Of a DNA stretch of 64,000 nt, positions 9,263 through 17,455 are shown piece by piece. Origin of the DNA: Lachnospiraceae bacterium (GTDB lineage Bacteria > Bacillota > Clostridia > Lachnospirales > Lachnospiraceae); contig JAILOK010000129.1 of NCBI GenBank assembly GCA_024690825.1, forward strand, positions 1-64,000, given 5' to 3'. Each line of letters starts with the position of its first letter. The first letter of the stretch is position 1. The notes beneath the pieces are model-generated. The model did not search any database. It was not told the DNA's origin and worked only from the letters and a program-made list of their open reading frames with translations. Position numbers and translations under genes: made by a program.

Positions 9263-10660
9263 ATGGATGACAATACCGGATCTTTCAGGATAGAGCATGA
9301 TTCGATGGGCGAGATGAAGGTGCCCTCCGAAAGATATTGGGGCGCTCAGACTGAACGGAGCAGAGAGAACTTCAGGATAGGCGTGGATGAGGAAACCATG
9401 CCTCGTCAGGTGATCAGCGCCTTTGCGATCTTAAAAAAAGCGGCGGCCCTCGCAAATCACGAGCTGCTTCCGGACAGGATGACAAAGGAAAAATGTGATG
9501 CAGTATGTGATGCCTGCGACAGGATAGAAGAGGGAAAACTGTGGGAGGAGTTTCCGCTTGTAGTCTGGCAGACAGGATCCGGCACACAGTCAAACATGAA
9601 TGTCAACGAGGTGATAGCAGGATATGAGAATGCCCGCCTGAACAAAAAACTTCTCCATCCGAACGATGATGTGAACATGAGTCAGTCATCAAATGATACC
9701 TTTCCGACTGCTCTTCATATCGCATCCGTTCTTCTGCTGGAGGACAAACTCATTCCGGCAGCCCGTATGCTGGTTTCTGCGTTAAAGAAGCTTGAGGATG
9801 AAAACAAAGGGATAGTAAAGAGCGGAAGGACGCATCTTCAGGATGCGGTCCCCATATCCTTTTCACAGGAGATAAGCGGCTGGAGAACTTCGGTGGAGGC
9901 GGACATCAGGATGCTTGAGTCTGCAGCTCATCCCTTAAAGGAACTGGCGCTTGGCGGCACGGCTGTGGGTACGGGATTAAATGCGCCCGAAGGATTTGCC
10001 GGGCTTGTCGCAGAAAAAACAGCACAGCTTACCGGAAAGAAATTTATCAGCGCTCCGAATAAATTTCATGCGCTGACTTCGAGAGATGAGGTCGTTTTTG
10101 CGCATGGTGCCGTAAAGGCACTGGCATGTGACTGCATGAAGATCGCAAATGATGTCAGATGGCTTGCTTCGGGTCCCAGATGCGGACTGGGGGAGATAAC
10201 CATACCTGCCAACGAGCCGGGCAGTTCCATAATGCCGGGCAAAGTCAACCCGACCCAGTGCGAGCAGGTTACCATGGTCGCGGTACAGGTCATGGGAAAT
10301 GACGCGGCGATCGGATTTGCCTCCTCTCAGGGCAATTTTGAACTGGGCGTATTCATGCCCGTTATCGCATATAATTTCATACAGTCATGCAGGCTTTTGG
10401 CGGAGTCGTTGGTCTCATTTACCGAAAACTGCGTCAAAGGCATACTTCCGGTAAAGGAAAAGATGAATGAAAATCTTCACAGATCCCTGATGCTGACGAC
10501 AGCGCTGAATCCTTACATCGGGTATGAAAATGCGGCAAAGGTTGCCCATAAGGCTTTTAATGAGGATATTTCACTTAAGGAAGCCTGCGTCGAGCTGGGA
10601 TTTTTGAGCAGTGAGAAGTTTGATGAGGTGTTCCATCCGGAAAGCATGGCGGGTGAGTAA
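9263..10660 (+). CDS. fumC: Class II fumarate hydratase
   Basis: Interconverts fumarate and malate. The 465-residue protein carries the superfamily signature GSSIMPGKVNPTQ with its catalytic-loop serines, the substrate motif SGSGTQ in variant form (QTGSGTQSNMNVNEV), SSNDTFPTA and GRTHLQDAVP. This oxygen-stable class II enzyme has no iron-sulfur cluster. The ATG follows AAGGAGAAAAGT. It is very probably co-transcribed with the malic enzyme upstream. The next gene has its own promoter. Aspartase is a related alternative, but the motif set fits fumarase best. Confidence 0.92.
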   Translation: MDDNTGSFRIEHDSMGEMKVPSERYWGAQTERSRENFRIGVDEETMPRQVISAFAILKKAAALANHELLPDRMTKEKCDAVCDACDRIEEGKLWEEFPLVVWQTGSGTQSNMNVNEVIAGYENARLNKKLLHPNDDVNMSQSSNDTFPTALHIASVLLLEDKLIPAARMLVSALKKLEDENKGIVKSGRTHLQDAVPISFSQEISGWRTSVEADIRMLESAAHPLKELALGGTAVGTGLNAPEGFAGLVAEKTAQLTGKKFISAPNKFHALTSRDEVVFAHGAVKALACDCMKIANDVRWLASGPRCGLGEITIPANEPGSSIMPGKVNPTQCEQVTMVAVQVMGNDAAIGFASSQGNFELGVFMPVIAYNFIQSCRLLAESLVSFTENCVKGILPVKEKMNENLHRSLMLTTALNPYIGYENAAKVAHKAFNEDISLKEACVELGFLSSEKFDEVFHPESMAGE

Positions 10661-10668
10661 ACATAACA

Positions 10669-10697
10669 TTGATAATCGCCGGCTTCTGTGATATAGT
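10669..10697 (+). promoter_or_regulatory. Predicted sigma-70-type promoter of the GGDEF / kinase operon
   Basis: TTGATA (10669-10674) and TATAGT (10692-10697) are separated by 17 bases, in the gap after fumC and about 60 bases before the diguanylate cyclase start. Five of six and five of six positions match consensus. Confidence 0.65.
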
Positions 10698-10760
10698 ATT
10701 CCTTTGAACTGCAGACCGGAGGAAAAAATTCCGGGATAAAAACGACAGACGGAGTTTTGG

Positions 10761-11843
10761 ATGAGAACAATAAATAACGGGATTAGAAAAACGGTAATAA
10801 ATATCACCAGGATCATAGTCTGGTCAGAGCTGGCCGCGGATATAGTGTTTTTTGTATATTTCTATTTCACGGACGGTCTTACCAGATCTGTTCCGTCTTA
10901 TATTATCCTAAAGATCCTGGTTCCGTTTGTGGTCAATATGTCGACGTTTTTATTTTTCAAGAAATACAACGAAAACAAGGATCACAGCATGCTGAATAAA
11001 AATGTGGTCTGTGCCTTTGCACTGACCACCATTGCGGGTTCTGCAGCGATCTGTCACGGCTATTATGTCCCGTTGTGGCTGACACCCTCTCTTGTGATGA
11101 TATTCTGTACCATCTTCCACAGTGACAGGCTTCAGAGATGGCTTCTCATTTATGATTACATCATTGTCCTTGTAGGATGCGCTGTCGTATCATGGGAAAA
11201 TCCCTATGATACATCGTATTACATACAGAACGCGCTCATAGTTCTGCTGGTTGCGACTCTCTTTAACATGATCGCTTCGGTGATGAATAAATACAACCAG
11301 GAAATGGTTGGACTGACGCGGAATTTCCATGACAAGCAGATGGAATACAAGGAAAAACTGGAGACGGATTTCTTAACAAAACTTTTTTCAAGGGAATATG
11401 TCGAAAAAGAAGCCCAGGAAGCTCTGGCTTACTGCAGTGAGGATAATCCATGTTCAATAGCCATGATAGATCTTGATAAGTTCAAGACAATCAATGACAG
11501 ATTCGGACATGAAAACGGAGACAAGGTTTTGGAGACCTTCGGAAAGATCATTTCGGAATATATGAATGACTTCCTGATCGCGGGAAGATTCGGAGGCGAA
11601 GAATTCGTACTCGTATTTGAAGGCGGAGATTTTGATTCCCATGTAATGATCATGGAGGATATCAGAGAAAAGTTTTCCAGGCAGATATATGATTTTACCG
11701 ACAAGAAGATAACCTTAAGCGGAGGGATCAGATACTGCAGCAAACCGGTTTCATTTCAGGAAGCCTTAAAGGATGCGGATGAAGCGCTTTACAGATCAAA
11801 GGAAGAAGGAAGAAACCGCATCAGCGTAGCCGGCAAAAGGTAG
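10761..11843 (+). CDS. Membrane diguanylate cyclase (GGDEF)
   Basis: Makes cyclic di-GMP. The first 175 residues hold about five or six membrane segments with short loops and no recognised input domain. A short coiled linker leads into a GGDEF domain from about residue 200 (TDFLTKLFSREY, a variant of TDxLTGLxNR). The active loop is GGEEF at 278-282, so catalytic activity is expected. The RxxD inhibitory site expected just before it is absent (YMND there), so product inhibition through the I-site is unlikely. ATG 10761 follows GGAG. It heads an operon with a histidine kinase 5 bases downstream and a lipoprotein, all expressed from the promoter at 10669. Confidence 0.88.
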   Translation: MRTINNGIRKTVINITRIIVWSELAADIVFFVYFYFTDGLTRSVPSYIILKILVPFVVNMSTFLFFKKYNENKDHSMLNKNVVCAFALTTIAGSAAICHGYYVPLWLTPSLVMIFCTIFHSDRLQRWLLIYDYIIVLVGCAVVSWENPYDTSYYIQNALIVLLVATLFNMIASVMNKYNQEMVGLTRNFHDKQMEYKEKLETDFLTKLFSREYVEKEAQEALAYCSEDNPCSIAMIDLDKFKTINDRFGHENGDKVLETFGKIISEYMNDFLIAGRFGGEEFVLVFEGGDFDSHVMIMEDIREKFSRQIYDFTDKKITLSGGIRYCSKPVSFQEALKDADEALYRSKEEGRNRISVAGKR

Positions 11844-11848
11844 GATCC

Positions 11849-13420
11849 ATGTCGTCAGACAAAAAGAAGATCAAATTCAGGCATTCCATCAGAGTTCAGT
11901 TGGCGTGCATCTTCATAGCGGCGCTTGTTCTCGTCGTGATCTCAAGTTTTGTGATAAACAGATTCTTTCTGCAGGATTTCTATGTCAGAAACAAATCCCA
12001 GCGGCTTGAGAGGATCTATCAGCAGATAGATCTTCTTGCAAATACCTTCGAGAGCGGTTCCGAGGAATTTTCGGAAGCCTGTGCGTATCTGGTAAATGAT
12101 AATAATATAAGCGCCGTTGTCGTTAATTCATCCTTTGATATCAGATACAGTTCCGAGAACAGGTCAGAAATACTGATATCCCGACTGGTATGGCATATCC
12201 TTTCAAATGATGAACAAAAGGCTCCGTCGAGGGAAGCTCCCATGGGAGGAGGGACGGATAAGATCCCCGGACAGCCGGAAAAAAAAACGGGAAGGGATGA
12301 AAAGATATTAAGACAGACGGATGTGTATGCCATGTCAATCGCAAATGACCCCATGGTTTCATCCCGGTATATCGAATTGTGGGGAATACTTGAGAACGGA
12401 GATCTCGTGTTCTTAAGGACCCCGCTTGAGAGCATAAGGGAAAATGCATCCATTGCAAATACTTTTCTTTTATATATCATGGCGGGAACGGCGGCCATAG
12501 GCATACTCGTGATATGGATCCTTTCAAAAAAGATCACTGATCCTGTATTAAGGCTTACGGAAGTTGCGGACAGGATGGCTCATTTAGACTTTGAAGCGCG
12601 GTTTGATGCAAAGGGCAGGAACGAGATTGATGAACTTGGGCTTCATATCAACGAACTTTCCGTGAAATTAAAGGAAGCACTGTCGGATCTGCGTACGGCA
12701 AACAATGAGCTGAAAAAGGATATCGAGAAAAAGGAAGAGATAGAGAACATGAGGATGGAGTTCGTATCCAATGTCTCGCACGAACTCAAGACTCCCATAG
12801 CGCTTATTCAGGGATATGCCGAAGGGCTAAAGGACAATATCAGTTCCGATGAGGAAAGCAGGAATTTTTACTGTGATGTCATCATGGATGAAGCCGATAA
12901 AATGAACAGGATGGTAAAGAACCTGCTGACGCTGAACCGGCTGGAATTCGGAAACGAAGAGGTTAAACTTGAAAGATTTGATCTGACGGAGCTTATCAGA
13001 AGCTGCATGACATCTTCCGATATAATGCTGAAACAGTTTGGGGTTTCGGCTTCTTTTGAAAACAAAGATCCTCTCTATGTGTGGGGGGATGAGTTCATGG
13101 CCGAGGAGGTTTTTCAGAATCTGTTTTCAAACGCTGTCCGTTACTGCGGGGGTGAAAAGAGGATCGAAGTTTCGATAAAAGAAAGCGGGGATAAGGCCAG
13201 GGTCAATGTGTTTAACACCGGACAGCCCATCCCGGAGGAAGATATAGACCACATATGGGAAAAATTTTATAAAGTCGATAAAGCCAGAAGCCGCGAGGTT
13301 GGAGGAACCGGCATAGGGCTTTCTATCGTCAGGGCTGTAATGGAGTCTTTGAATAATTCCTGTGGTGTGATAAACTATGATAACGGAGTGGCTTTTTATT
13401 TTGAACTGGACAGAGCCTGA
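11849..13420 (+). CDS. Sensor histidine kinase (orphan, EnvZ-type layout)
   Basis: A 523-residue membrane kinase. TM1 is at about 15-39, an extracytoplasmic sensor spans 40-200 and includes a low-complexity stretch near 125-150, TM2 is at about 203-226 and HAMP follows at 227-280. The dimerisation helix carries VSNVSHELKTP with phospho-acceptor His311. The ATPase domain has an N box (FQNLFSNAVRY), a G1-like NTG, an F box (EKFYKVD) and a G2 box GGTGIGLSI. No response regulator gene is adjacent, which is unusual because such kinases are nearly always paired. The neighbours are a diguanylate cyclase and a lipoprotein, so envelope sensing is a reasonable inference; the partner regulator must be elsewhere. 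Confidence 0.9.
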   Translation: MSSDKKKIKFRHSIRVQLACIFIAALVLVVISSFVINRFFLQDFYVRNKSQRLERIYQQIDLLANTFESGSEEFSEACAYLVNDNNISAVVVNSSFDIRYSSENRSEILISRLVWHILSNDEQKAPSREAPMGGGTDKIPGQPEKKTGRDEKILRQTDVYAMSIANDPMVSSRYIELWGILENGDLVFLRTPLESIRENASIANTFLLYIMAGTAAIGILVIWILSKKITDPVLRLTEVADRMAHLDFEARFDAKGRNEIDELGLHINELSVKLKEALSDLRTANNELKKDIEKKEEIENMRMEFVSNVSHELKTPIALIQGYAEGLKDNISSDEESRNFYCDVIMDEADKMNRMVKNLLTLNRLEFGNEEVKLERFDLTELIRSCMTSSDIMLKQFGVSASFENKDPLYVWGDEFMAEEVFQNLFSNAVRYCGGEKRIEVSIKESGDKARVNVFNTGQPIPEEDIDHIWEKFYKVDKARSREVGGTGIGLSIVRAVMESLNNSCGVINYDNGVAFYFELDRA

Positions 13421-13432
13421 ACCGGAGGACAG

Positions 13433-14203
13433 ATGAAGAGAATAACTGTTTTTGCGATCATCCTGATGATATCCCTTTTTACGGGAGGCTGCGTTTTCGG
13501 AGATTCGGTCGCGCTTGATGATGAAAATTCGAAAAAGGTGGCTGATTATTCGACTGATATAATCTCAAAACATAACCAGTACTCAAATTCAAGACTGGTC
13601 GATGTGGAAACAGTCCGTAAGGAATACCAGAAAAAGATAGATCTGGATGCAAAAAAGAAAAATTTCATAGCAATGCAGAGAGGTGCGAACGGGGAAGTGC
13701 CTGCGGAAGATACTTCATCTTCGCAGGAAGGAGGACCGGAAGGGGAAAATACGGAAGAAGCCCTGCCGGAACCTGAAATATCCATTGCCGAGGCGCTTGA
13801 TATACCGGAATTTGATGTGAAGTATACCGGATTTGATGTCGCTGTTTCATATCCGGATATTTCGATGTCGGACAATCTCATCATGGGGATGACTGCCGCG
13901 CAGGGTGACAAGCTTGTTATTGTACATTTTCTTGTTACCAACAATTCCGGACAGGATATGGAGTGTGATGTTCTTTCCGTGAAACCCCAGTTCCGTATAA
14001 GGGTCAACGGTGAGAGAAAGACCCTGCAGCAGACTATCCTGGAAAATGATCTGTCCAAATATTCTTCCGTCATTCCGGCAGGTGACAGTGCGGACACAGT
14101 CCTTATCTGTGAAATGTCGGAGGCAGATACGGAGAATATCGAAACCCTGAGTCTTATAGTCAGAAGTGCTCCGGGCAGACCCGAATATGTTTTGGAAGAA
14201 TGA
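13433..14203 (+). CDS. Putative lipoprotein of unknown function
   Basis: A 256-residue protein with a lipoprotein signal peptide: MKR, a hydrophobic core, then lipobox FTGGC with Cys20 as the lipid-modified residue. An acidic, Ser/Glu-rich linker (about 84-115) leads to a beta-rich domain (about 120-255) resembling the Ig-like DUF5067/DUF4352 fold seen in Firmicute lipoproteins (inference from strand pattern such as LVIVHFLVTNNSGQDMEC). It lies 12 bases after the histidine kinase and has its own GGAGG site, so it may serve as an accessory of that sensor at the outer face of the membrane. Confidence 0.7.
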   Translation: MKRITVFAIILMISLFTGGCVFGDSVALDDENSKKVADYSTDIISKHNQYSNSRLVDVETVRKEYQKKIDLDAKKKNFIAMQRGANGEVPAEDTSSSQEGGPEGENTEEALPEPEISIAEALDIPEFDVKYTGFDVAVSYPDISMSDNLIMGMTAAQGDKLVIVHFLVTNNSGQDMECDVLSVKPQFRIRVNGERKTLQQTILENDLSKYSSVIPAGDSADTVLICEMSEADTENIETLSLIVRSAPGRPEYVLEE

Positions 14204-14233
14204 TCACTTAAAAAAACCGGAGGAACGGTATAA

Positions 14234-15142
14234 ATGCCTATAAAGGTTCAGAAGGATCTGCCTGCGCGCAGCATCCTTGAGGATGAAAATATATTTGTGA
14301 TGGATGATGACAGATCGATCCATCAGGATATCAGGCCGCTGAAGATCGGAATATTAAATCTCATGCCGTTAAAGGAGGATACCGAGCTTCAGCTTTTAAG
14401 GGAACTTTCCAATACACCGCTTCAGATAGATATCACCTTTCTCATAGTGAAAAGCCATGTATCTCAGAATGTGTCAGCCAATCATCTGAACAGATTTTAT
14501 CAGGTCTGGGAAGATGTTTCGCACCGGCGGTTTGACGGCTTCATAATCACCGGCGCGCCGGTTGAAAATCTCGAATTTGAAGAGGTGGATTACTGGGAAG
14601 AATTAACACAGATATTTGAATGGACCAAGACCAATGTGACCAGTACGGTTCATCTGTGCTGGGGAGCCCAGGCTGGTCTGTATTATCACTACGGTATCGG
14701 AAAATATCCGCTGGACAGGAAACTGTTCGGTATTTATTCGCAAAAGGTGCTGCACAGAAAAGATCCTCTGGTCAGGGGGTTTGACGATGAATTTATGGCA
14801 CCTGCTTCAAGGTATACCGAAAACCGGGTCGACGATATCCATGCATGCCCCAACATAAAGGTTCTGGCTGAGGGGGACGAGTCGGGAGTATATCTCTGCA
14901 CAGCCGAAAACGGGAGATTTGTTTTTGTGATGGGACATCCCGAATATGACAGGATGACTCTTGACAGAGAATACAGGCGTGACAGGGAGAGGGGACTTGA
15001 TACGGCACTTCCGGTAAACTATTATCCGGATGATGACCCGGAGCGCAAGCCGCTTTTACATTGGAGATCACATGCCAATAATCTGTATACAAACTGGCTG
15101 AATTATTACGTATATCAGCTGACTCCTTATGATATAGGGTGA
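14234..15142 (+). CDS. metA: Homoserine O-acetyltransferase (MetA family)
   Basis: Catalyses the first committed step of methionine synthesis by acylating homoserine. The 302-residue protein matches MetA along its length. Cys142 in HLCWGAQAG is the acyl-enzyme nucleophile, and His235 and Glu237 in GHPEYD complete the active site. Residue 111 is Glu (GAPVENLEF). Family work shows Glu at this position selects acetyl-CoA, whereas Gly, as in E. coli, selects succinyl-CoA, so acetyltransferase activity is predicted despite the common succinyltransferase label. It starts 30 bases after the lipoprotein gene, has a GGAGG site and ends at a strong terminator. No S-box or T-box leader fits in the 30-base gap. 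Confidence 0.93.
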   Translation: MPIKVQKDLPARSILEDENIFVMDDDRSIHQDIRPLKIGILNLMPLKEDTELQLLRELSNTPLQIDITFLIVKSHVSQNVSANHLNRFYQVWEDVSHRRFDGFIITGAPVENLEFEEVDYWEELTQIFEWTKTNVTSTVHLCWGAQAGLYYHYGIGKYPLDRKLFGIYSQKVLHRKDPLVRGFDDEFMAPASRYTENRVDDIHACPNIKVLAEGDESGVYLCTAENGRFVFVMGHPEYDRMTLDREYRRDRERGLDTALPVNYYPDDDPERKPLLHWRSHANNLYTNWLNYYVYQLTPYDIG

Positions 15143-15154
15143 AAAAATGATCTT

Positions 15155-15183
15155 AAGACCGCAGCTTTTGCTGTGGTCTTTTA
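15155..15183 (+). terminator. Rho-independent terminator after metA
   Basis: Stem AAGACCGCAGC / GCTGTGGTCTT (11 pairs with one G-T) around a TTTT loop, followed by a short T run. Confidence 0.88.
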
Positions 15184-15186
15184 ATA

Positions 15187-15215
15187 TTGAGTATTTTTGG
15201 GGAATGTGTTAATAT
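15187..15215 (+). promoter_or_regulatory. Predicted promoter of the chemoreceptor gene
   Basis: TTGAGT (15187-15192) and TAATAT (15210-15215) lie 17 bases apart between the metA terminator and the chemoreceptor start. Confidence 0.55.
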
Positions 15216-15286
15216 TTTTGTGTATGTATTTCGGGGTCATCTCTGTGGTAAGGAGATGAAATTTTATAGCAAGGAGAAGGAAAGCT

Positions 15287-17002
15287 ATGGCAAGAAAAAG
15301 CAGGGTGGTACGTAAGATAGTGCTGGTCGCTATGGGGGCGATGCTGGCTCTTTCGATACTCCTGACTATCGTCGGAACGATGAAGATGAGGGATACCTAC
15401 GAGCAGAGGATAGAGGAGGAACTGAAGGCTACATGCAATCATCTCGATGTTTTTCTTGAGAGAGCCTATCACGGGAGCTGGACGATTGATGTAAATGATC
15501 AGATCATCATCAACGGCTATAACAGGCAGGAAGAGATAGAGGAGGATCTGGACAAGTTAAGGCAGATCACCGATGTTGACTATACGATTTTTATCGGCAA
15601 AACGAGAAGGGCTACGACTCTTACAAAGGCCGGCACGACAGAAAAGATCGTAGGCACGGATGCAGCGGATGAGGTCGTTGCTCACTGTCTTGAGGGCGGA
15701 CAGCCATATCTTGCCAGGAACATAATGATAGAAGGCAAGGTTTATTACGGTTATTATGTACCTCTCTACAGTACGAGCGGTGTGATAAACGGCATGATCT
15801 TCAGCGGAAGGGAAAGCGCCGATCTTGCTCAGAACACAATGAATACCGCAACGCTCATGGGCGGGATAGCAGCACTTTTTCTGATAGTTGCCATACCTCT
15901 GGCAATCTTTGCCGAAAGAAGAGTCAGCGGTGCGATGATGGCTATAGTGGAAGCGATCCACAGGCTTGCTGACGGCGACCTTAATGTTATGGTGCCGGAC
16001 AAGGTCTATAACAGGAAGGATGAGATCGGTATCATAGCCGAGAGTACCGCATCCATGAGGGATAAGCTCAAAGAGATAATAAAGGATGCGAAGAATATGT
16101 CCGAGCAGGTTACAGGTTCCGGAGATGAGCTTTCCGGATCGGCATCCCAGGCAGCTGATGCGTCCGAACAGGTCAGCGCGGCTATCGATGAGATTTCAAA
16201 AGGAGCGATCACTCAGGCAGAGAGCATACATACAGCGGTGTCCAATACGACCGATATGGGCAGCGATATAGACGGAATAACAGCAAGCATTGATGAACTT
16301 TCAAGACAGTCAAAGGATATGCAGGAAGCCTGTGAAAATGCCATGACGGCATTAAATAAACTCATGGCTCAGAATTCCGGCGTTGTCGAATCGGTGGGAG
16401 TTATCGACAGACAGATCAGGGCTACAAATGAGGCCGTTGAGAAGATCGCGGAAGCCTCCAATGTCATTACGGCTATTTCGGAACAGACGAACCTCCTTTC
16501 ACTCAATGCATCCATAGAGGCTGCAAGAGCCGGTGAAGCAGGAAGAGGATTTGCGGTCGTTGCGACCGAGATTGGATCGCTTGCGGCACAATCCGGAGAT
16601 GCAGCCGTCAATATTGGGCAGATAGTAGCAGATCTTGTTACTGAGTCGCAGAAGAGCGTTCAGAGGCTCGGGGACCTCAACAAGGAATTTGAAGCACAGA
16701 GCGAACAGCTTGATTCCACAAGGACCGACATGGAACATATGGCAAACGGTGTTCAGGCAGTGTCCGACAGCTCGAACGATATAACCGCAAGAGTGGACAA
16801 CCTGAACAATGCGAAGAATGCTGTCGTGGGCGTCATCAACGATCTGTCCGCCATTTCGGAGCAGAATGCCGCTTCCACGGAAGAGACCAATGCTTCCATG
16901 GGAGAACTGAATACGACCTTCGAAGTGATAAATCACTCGGCGTCGGATCTGCGCGCTCTTGCCGAAAAGCTTCATAACGAGATGGAATTCTTCAAGATCT
17001 GA
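15287..17002 (+). CDS. Methyl-accepting chemotaxis protein with Cache sensor
   Basis: A 571-residue transmembrane chemoreceptor. TM1 is at about 10-32, and the outside domain from about 33 to 185 has a single-Cache pattern ([15 protein letters not shown], then YYGYYVPLY and [11 protein letters not shown]). TM2 lies near 187-208 and is followed by HAMP. The long helical signalling domain contains the hairpin core [20 protein letters not shown] and [11 protein letters not shown], which bind CheW and CheA. Its presence implies a motile organism, though no flagellar or che genes are in the window. ATG 15287 follows AAGGAGAAGG. It is monocistronic, with its own promoter and terminator. The ligand is unknown. 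Confidence 0.93.
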   Translation: MARKSRVVRKIVLVAMGAMLALSILLTIVGTMKMRDTYEQRIEEELKATCNHLDVFLERAYHGSWTIDVNDQIIINGYNRQEEIEEDLDKLRQITDVDYTIFIGKTRRATTLTKAGTTEKIVGTDAADEVVAHCLEGGQPYLARNIMIEGKVYYGYYVPLYSTSGVINGMIFSGRESADLAQNTMNTATLMGGIAALFLIVAIPLAIFAERRVSGAMMAIVEAIHRLADGDLNVMVPDKVYNRKDEIGIIAESTASMRDKLKEIIKDAKNMSEQVTGSGDELSGSASQAADASEQVSAAIDEISKGAITQAESIHTAVSNTTDMGSDIDGITASIDELSRQSKDMQEACENAMTALNKLMAQNSGVVESVGVIDRQIRATNEAVEKIAEASNVITAISEQTNLLSLNASIEAARAGEAGRGFAVVATEIGSLAAQSGDAAVNIGQIVADLVTESQKSVQRLGDLNKEFEAQSEQLDSTRTDMEHMANGVQAVSDSSNDITARVDNLNNAKNAVVGVINDLSAISEQNAASTEETNASMGELNTTFEVINHSASDLRALAEKLHNEMEFFKI

Positions 17003-17025
17003 CAAAAGAACAGTTGATAAATGTG

Positions 17026-17056
17026 ATCAGGCAGGGTTCTCCCTGCCTGATTTGTT
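17026..17056 (+). terminator. Rho-independent terminator after the chemoreceptor
   Basis: Perfect 11-bp stem ATCAGGCAGGG / CCCTGCCTGAT around TTCT, followed by TTGTTAT. Confidence 0.85.
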
Positions 17057-17091
17057 ATATATAGTCTTGTTATAATAGTCAATATTAAATA

Positions 17092-17121
17092 CAGATGTAT
17101 TTTGTTCACAAAACACATCTG
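17092..17121 (-). terminator. Hairpin, probable terminator of the metal-efflux operon
   Basis: CAGATGTATTTTGT and ACAAAACACATCTG form a 13-14 bp stem with one mismatch, 16 bases beyond the arsR-type stop on the reverse strand. The following T-rich tract on that strand is interrupted, so efficiency is uncertain. Confidence 0.55.
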
Positions 17122-17137
17122 CTTTTAATATTGCAGT

Positions 17138-17443
17138 TTACTCACAGACATGTTCCATTCCGACGGAAAGGAGTGAGCGCACATGTTCATCTGCCAGACT
17201 GTAGAGGATGAGCTTGCCCTCGCGCCGTCCTTTTATGAGGCTGCTCTGTTTTAAGACCCTCAGCTGGTGTGATATGGCCGACTGTGTCATATCGAGGATA
17301 TCCGCAAGGTCATTTACACAGATTTCATCATCATACAGGGCATACAGGATGCGGATCCTGGTCTCGTCTCCGAAATTCTTAAAAAGCTCTGCAAGGAGAG
17401 TGGTTTTTTCCGTATCGGGAAGTTCCTTTTTATTTGATCCCAT
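17138..17443 (-). CDS. ArsR/SmtB-family metal-sensing repressor
   Basis: A 101-residue winged-helix repressor, the usual size for the family. The DNA-recognition helix is in TQSAISHQLRVLK. The alpha3 thiol site of CadC-type sensors is not complete (EICVND has a single Cys). The C-terminal helix instead has Asp85, His87, His98 and Glu101, i.e. D-x-H-x10-H-x2-E. This is the alpha5 site of SmtB/CzrA proteins that bind Zn(II) or Co(II). It is the last gene of a three-gene operon behind the ATPase (12 bases apart) and presumably represses the operon's promoter at 19698-19725 until zinc or cobalt binds. Confidence 0.9.
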   Translation of the reverse strand: MGSNKKELPDTEKTTLLAELFKNFGDETRIRILYALYDDEICVNDLADILDMTQSAISHQLRVLKQSSLIKGRREGKLILYSLADEHVRSLLSVGMEHVCE

Positions 17444-17455
17444 ATTTATGCCTCC

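Noticed and set aside
14204-14233. SAM riboswitch or T-box before metA
   Set aside because: The gap to the previous gene is 30 bases, too short for either leader.
17107-17121. 15-base match (CAGATGTGTTTTGTG) between this hairpin and 27890-27904
   Set aside because: A few 15-base matches are expected by chance in a 64 kb window when both strands are compared, and the flanks do not match; not called as a repeat.
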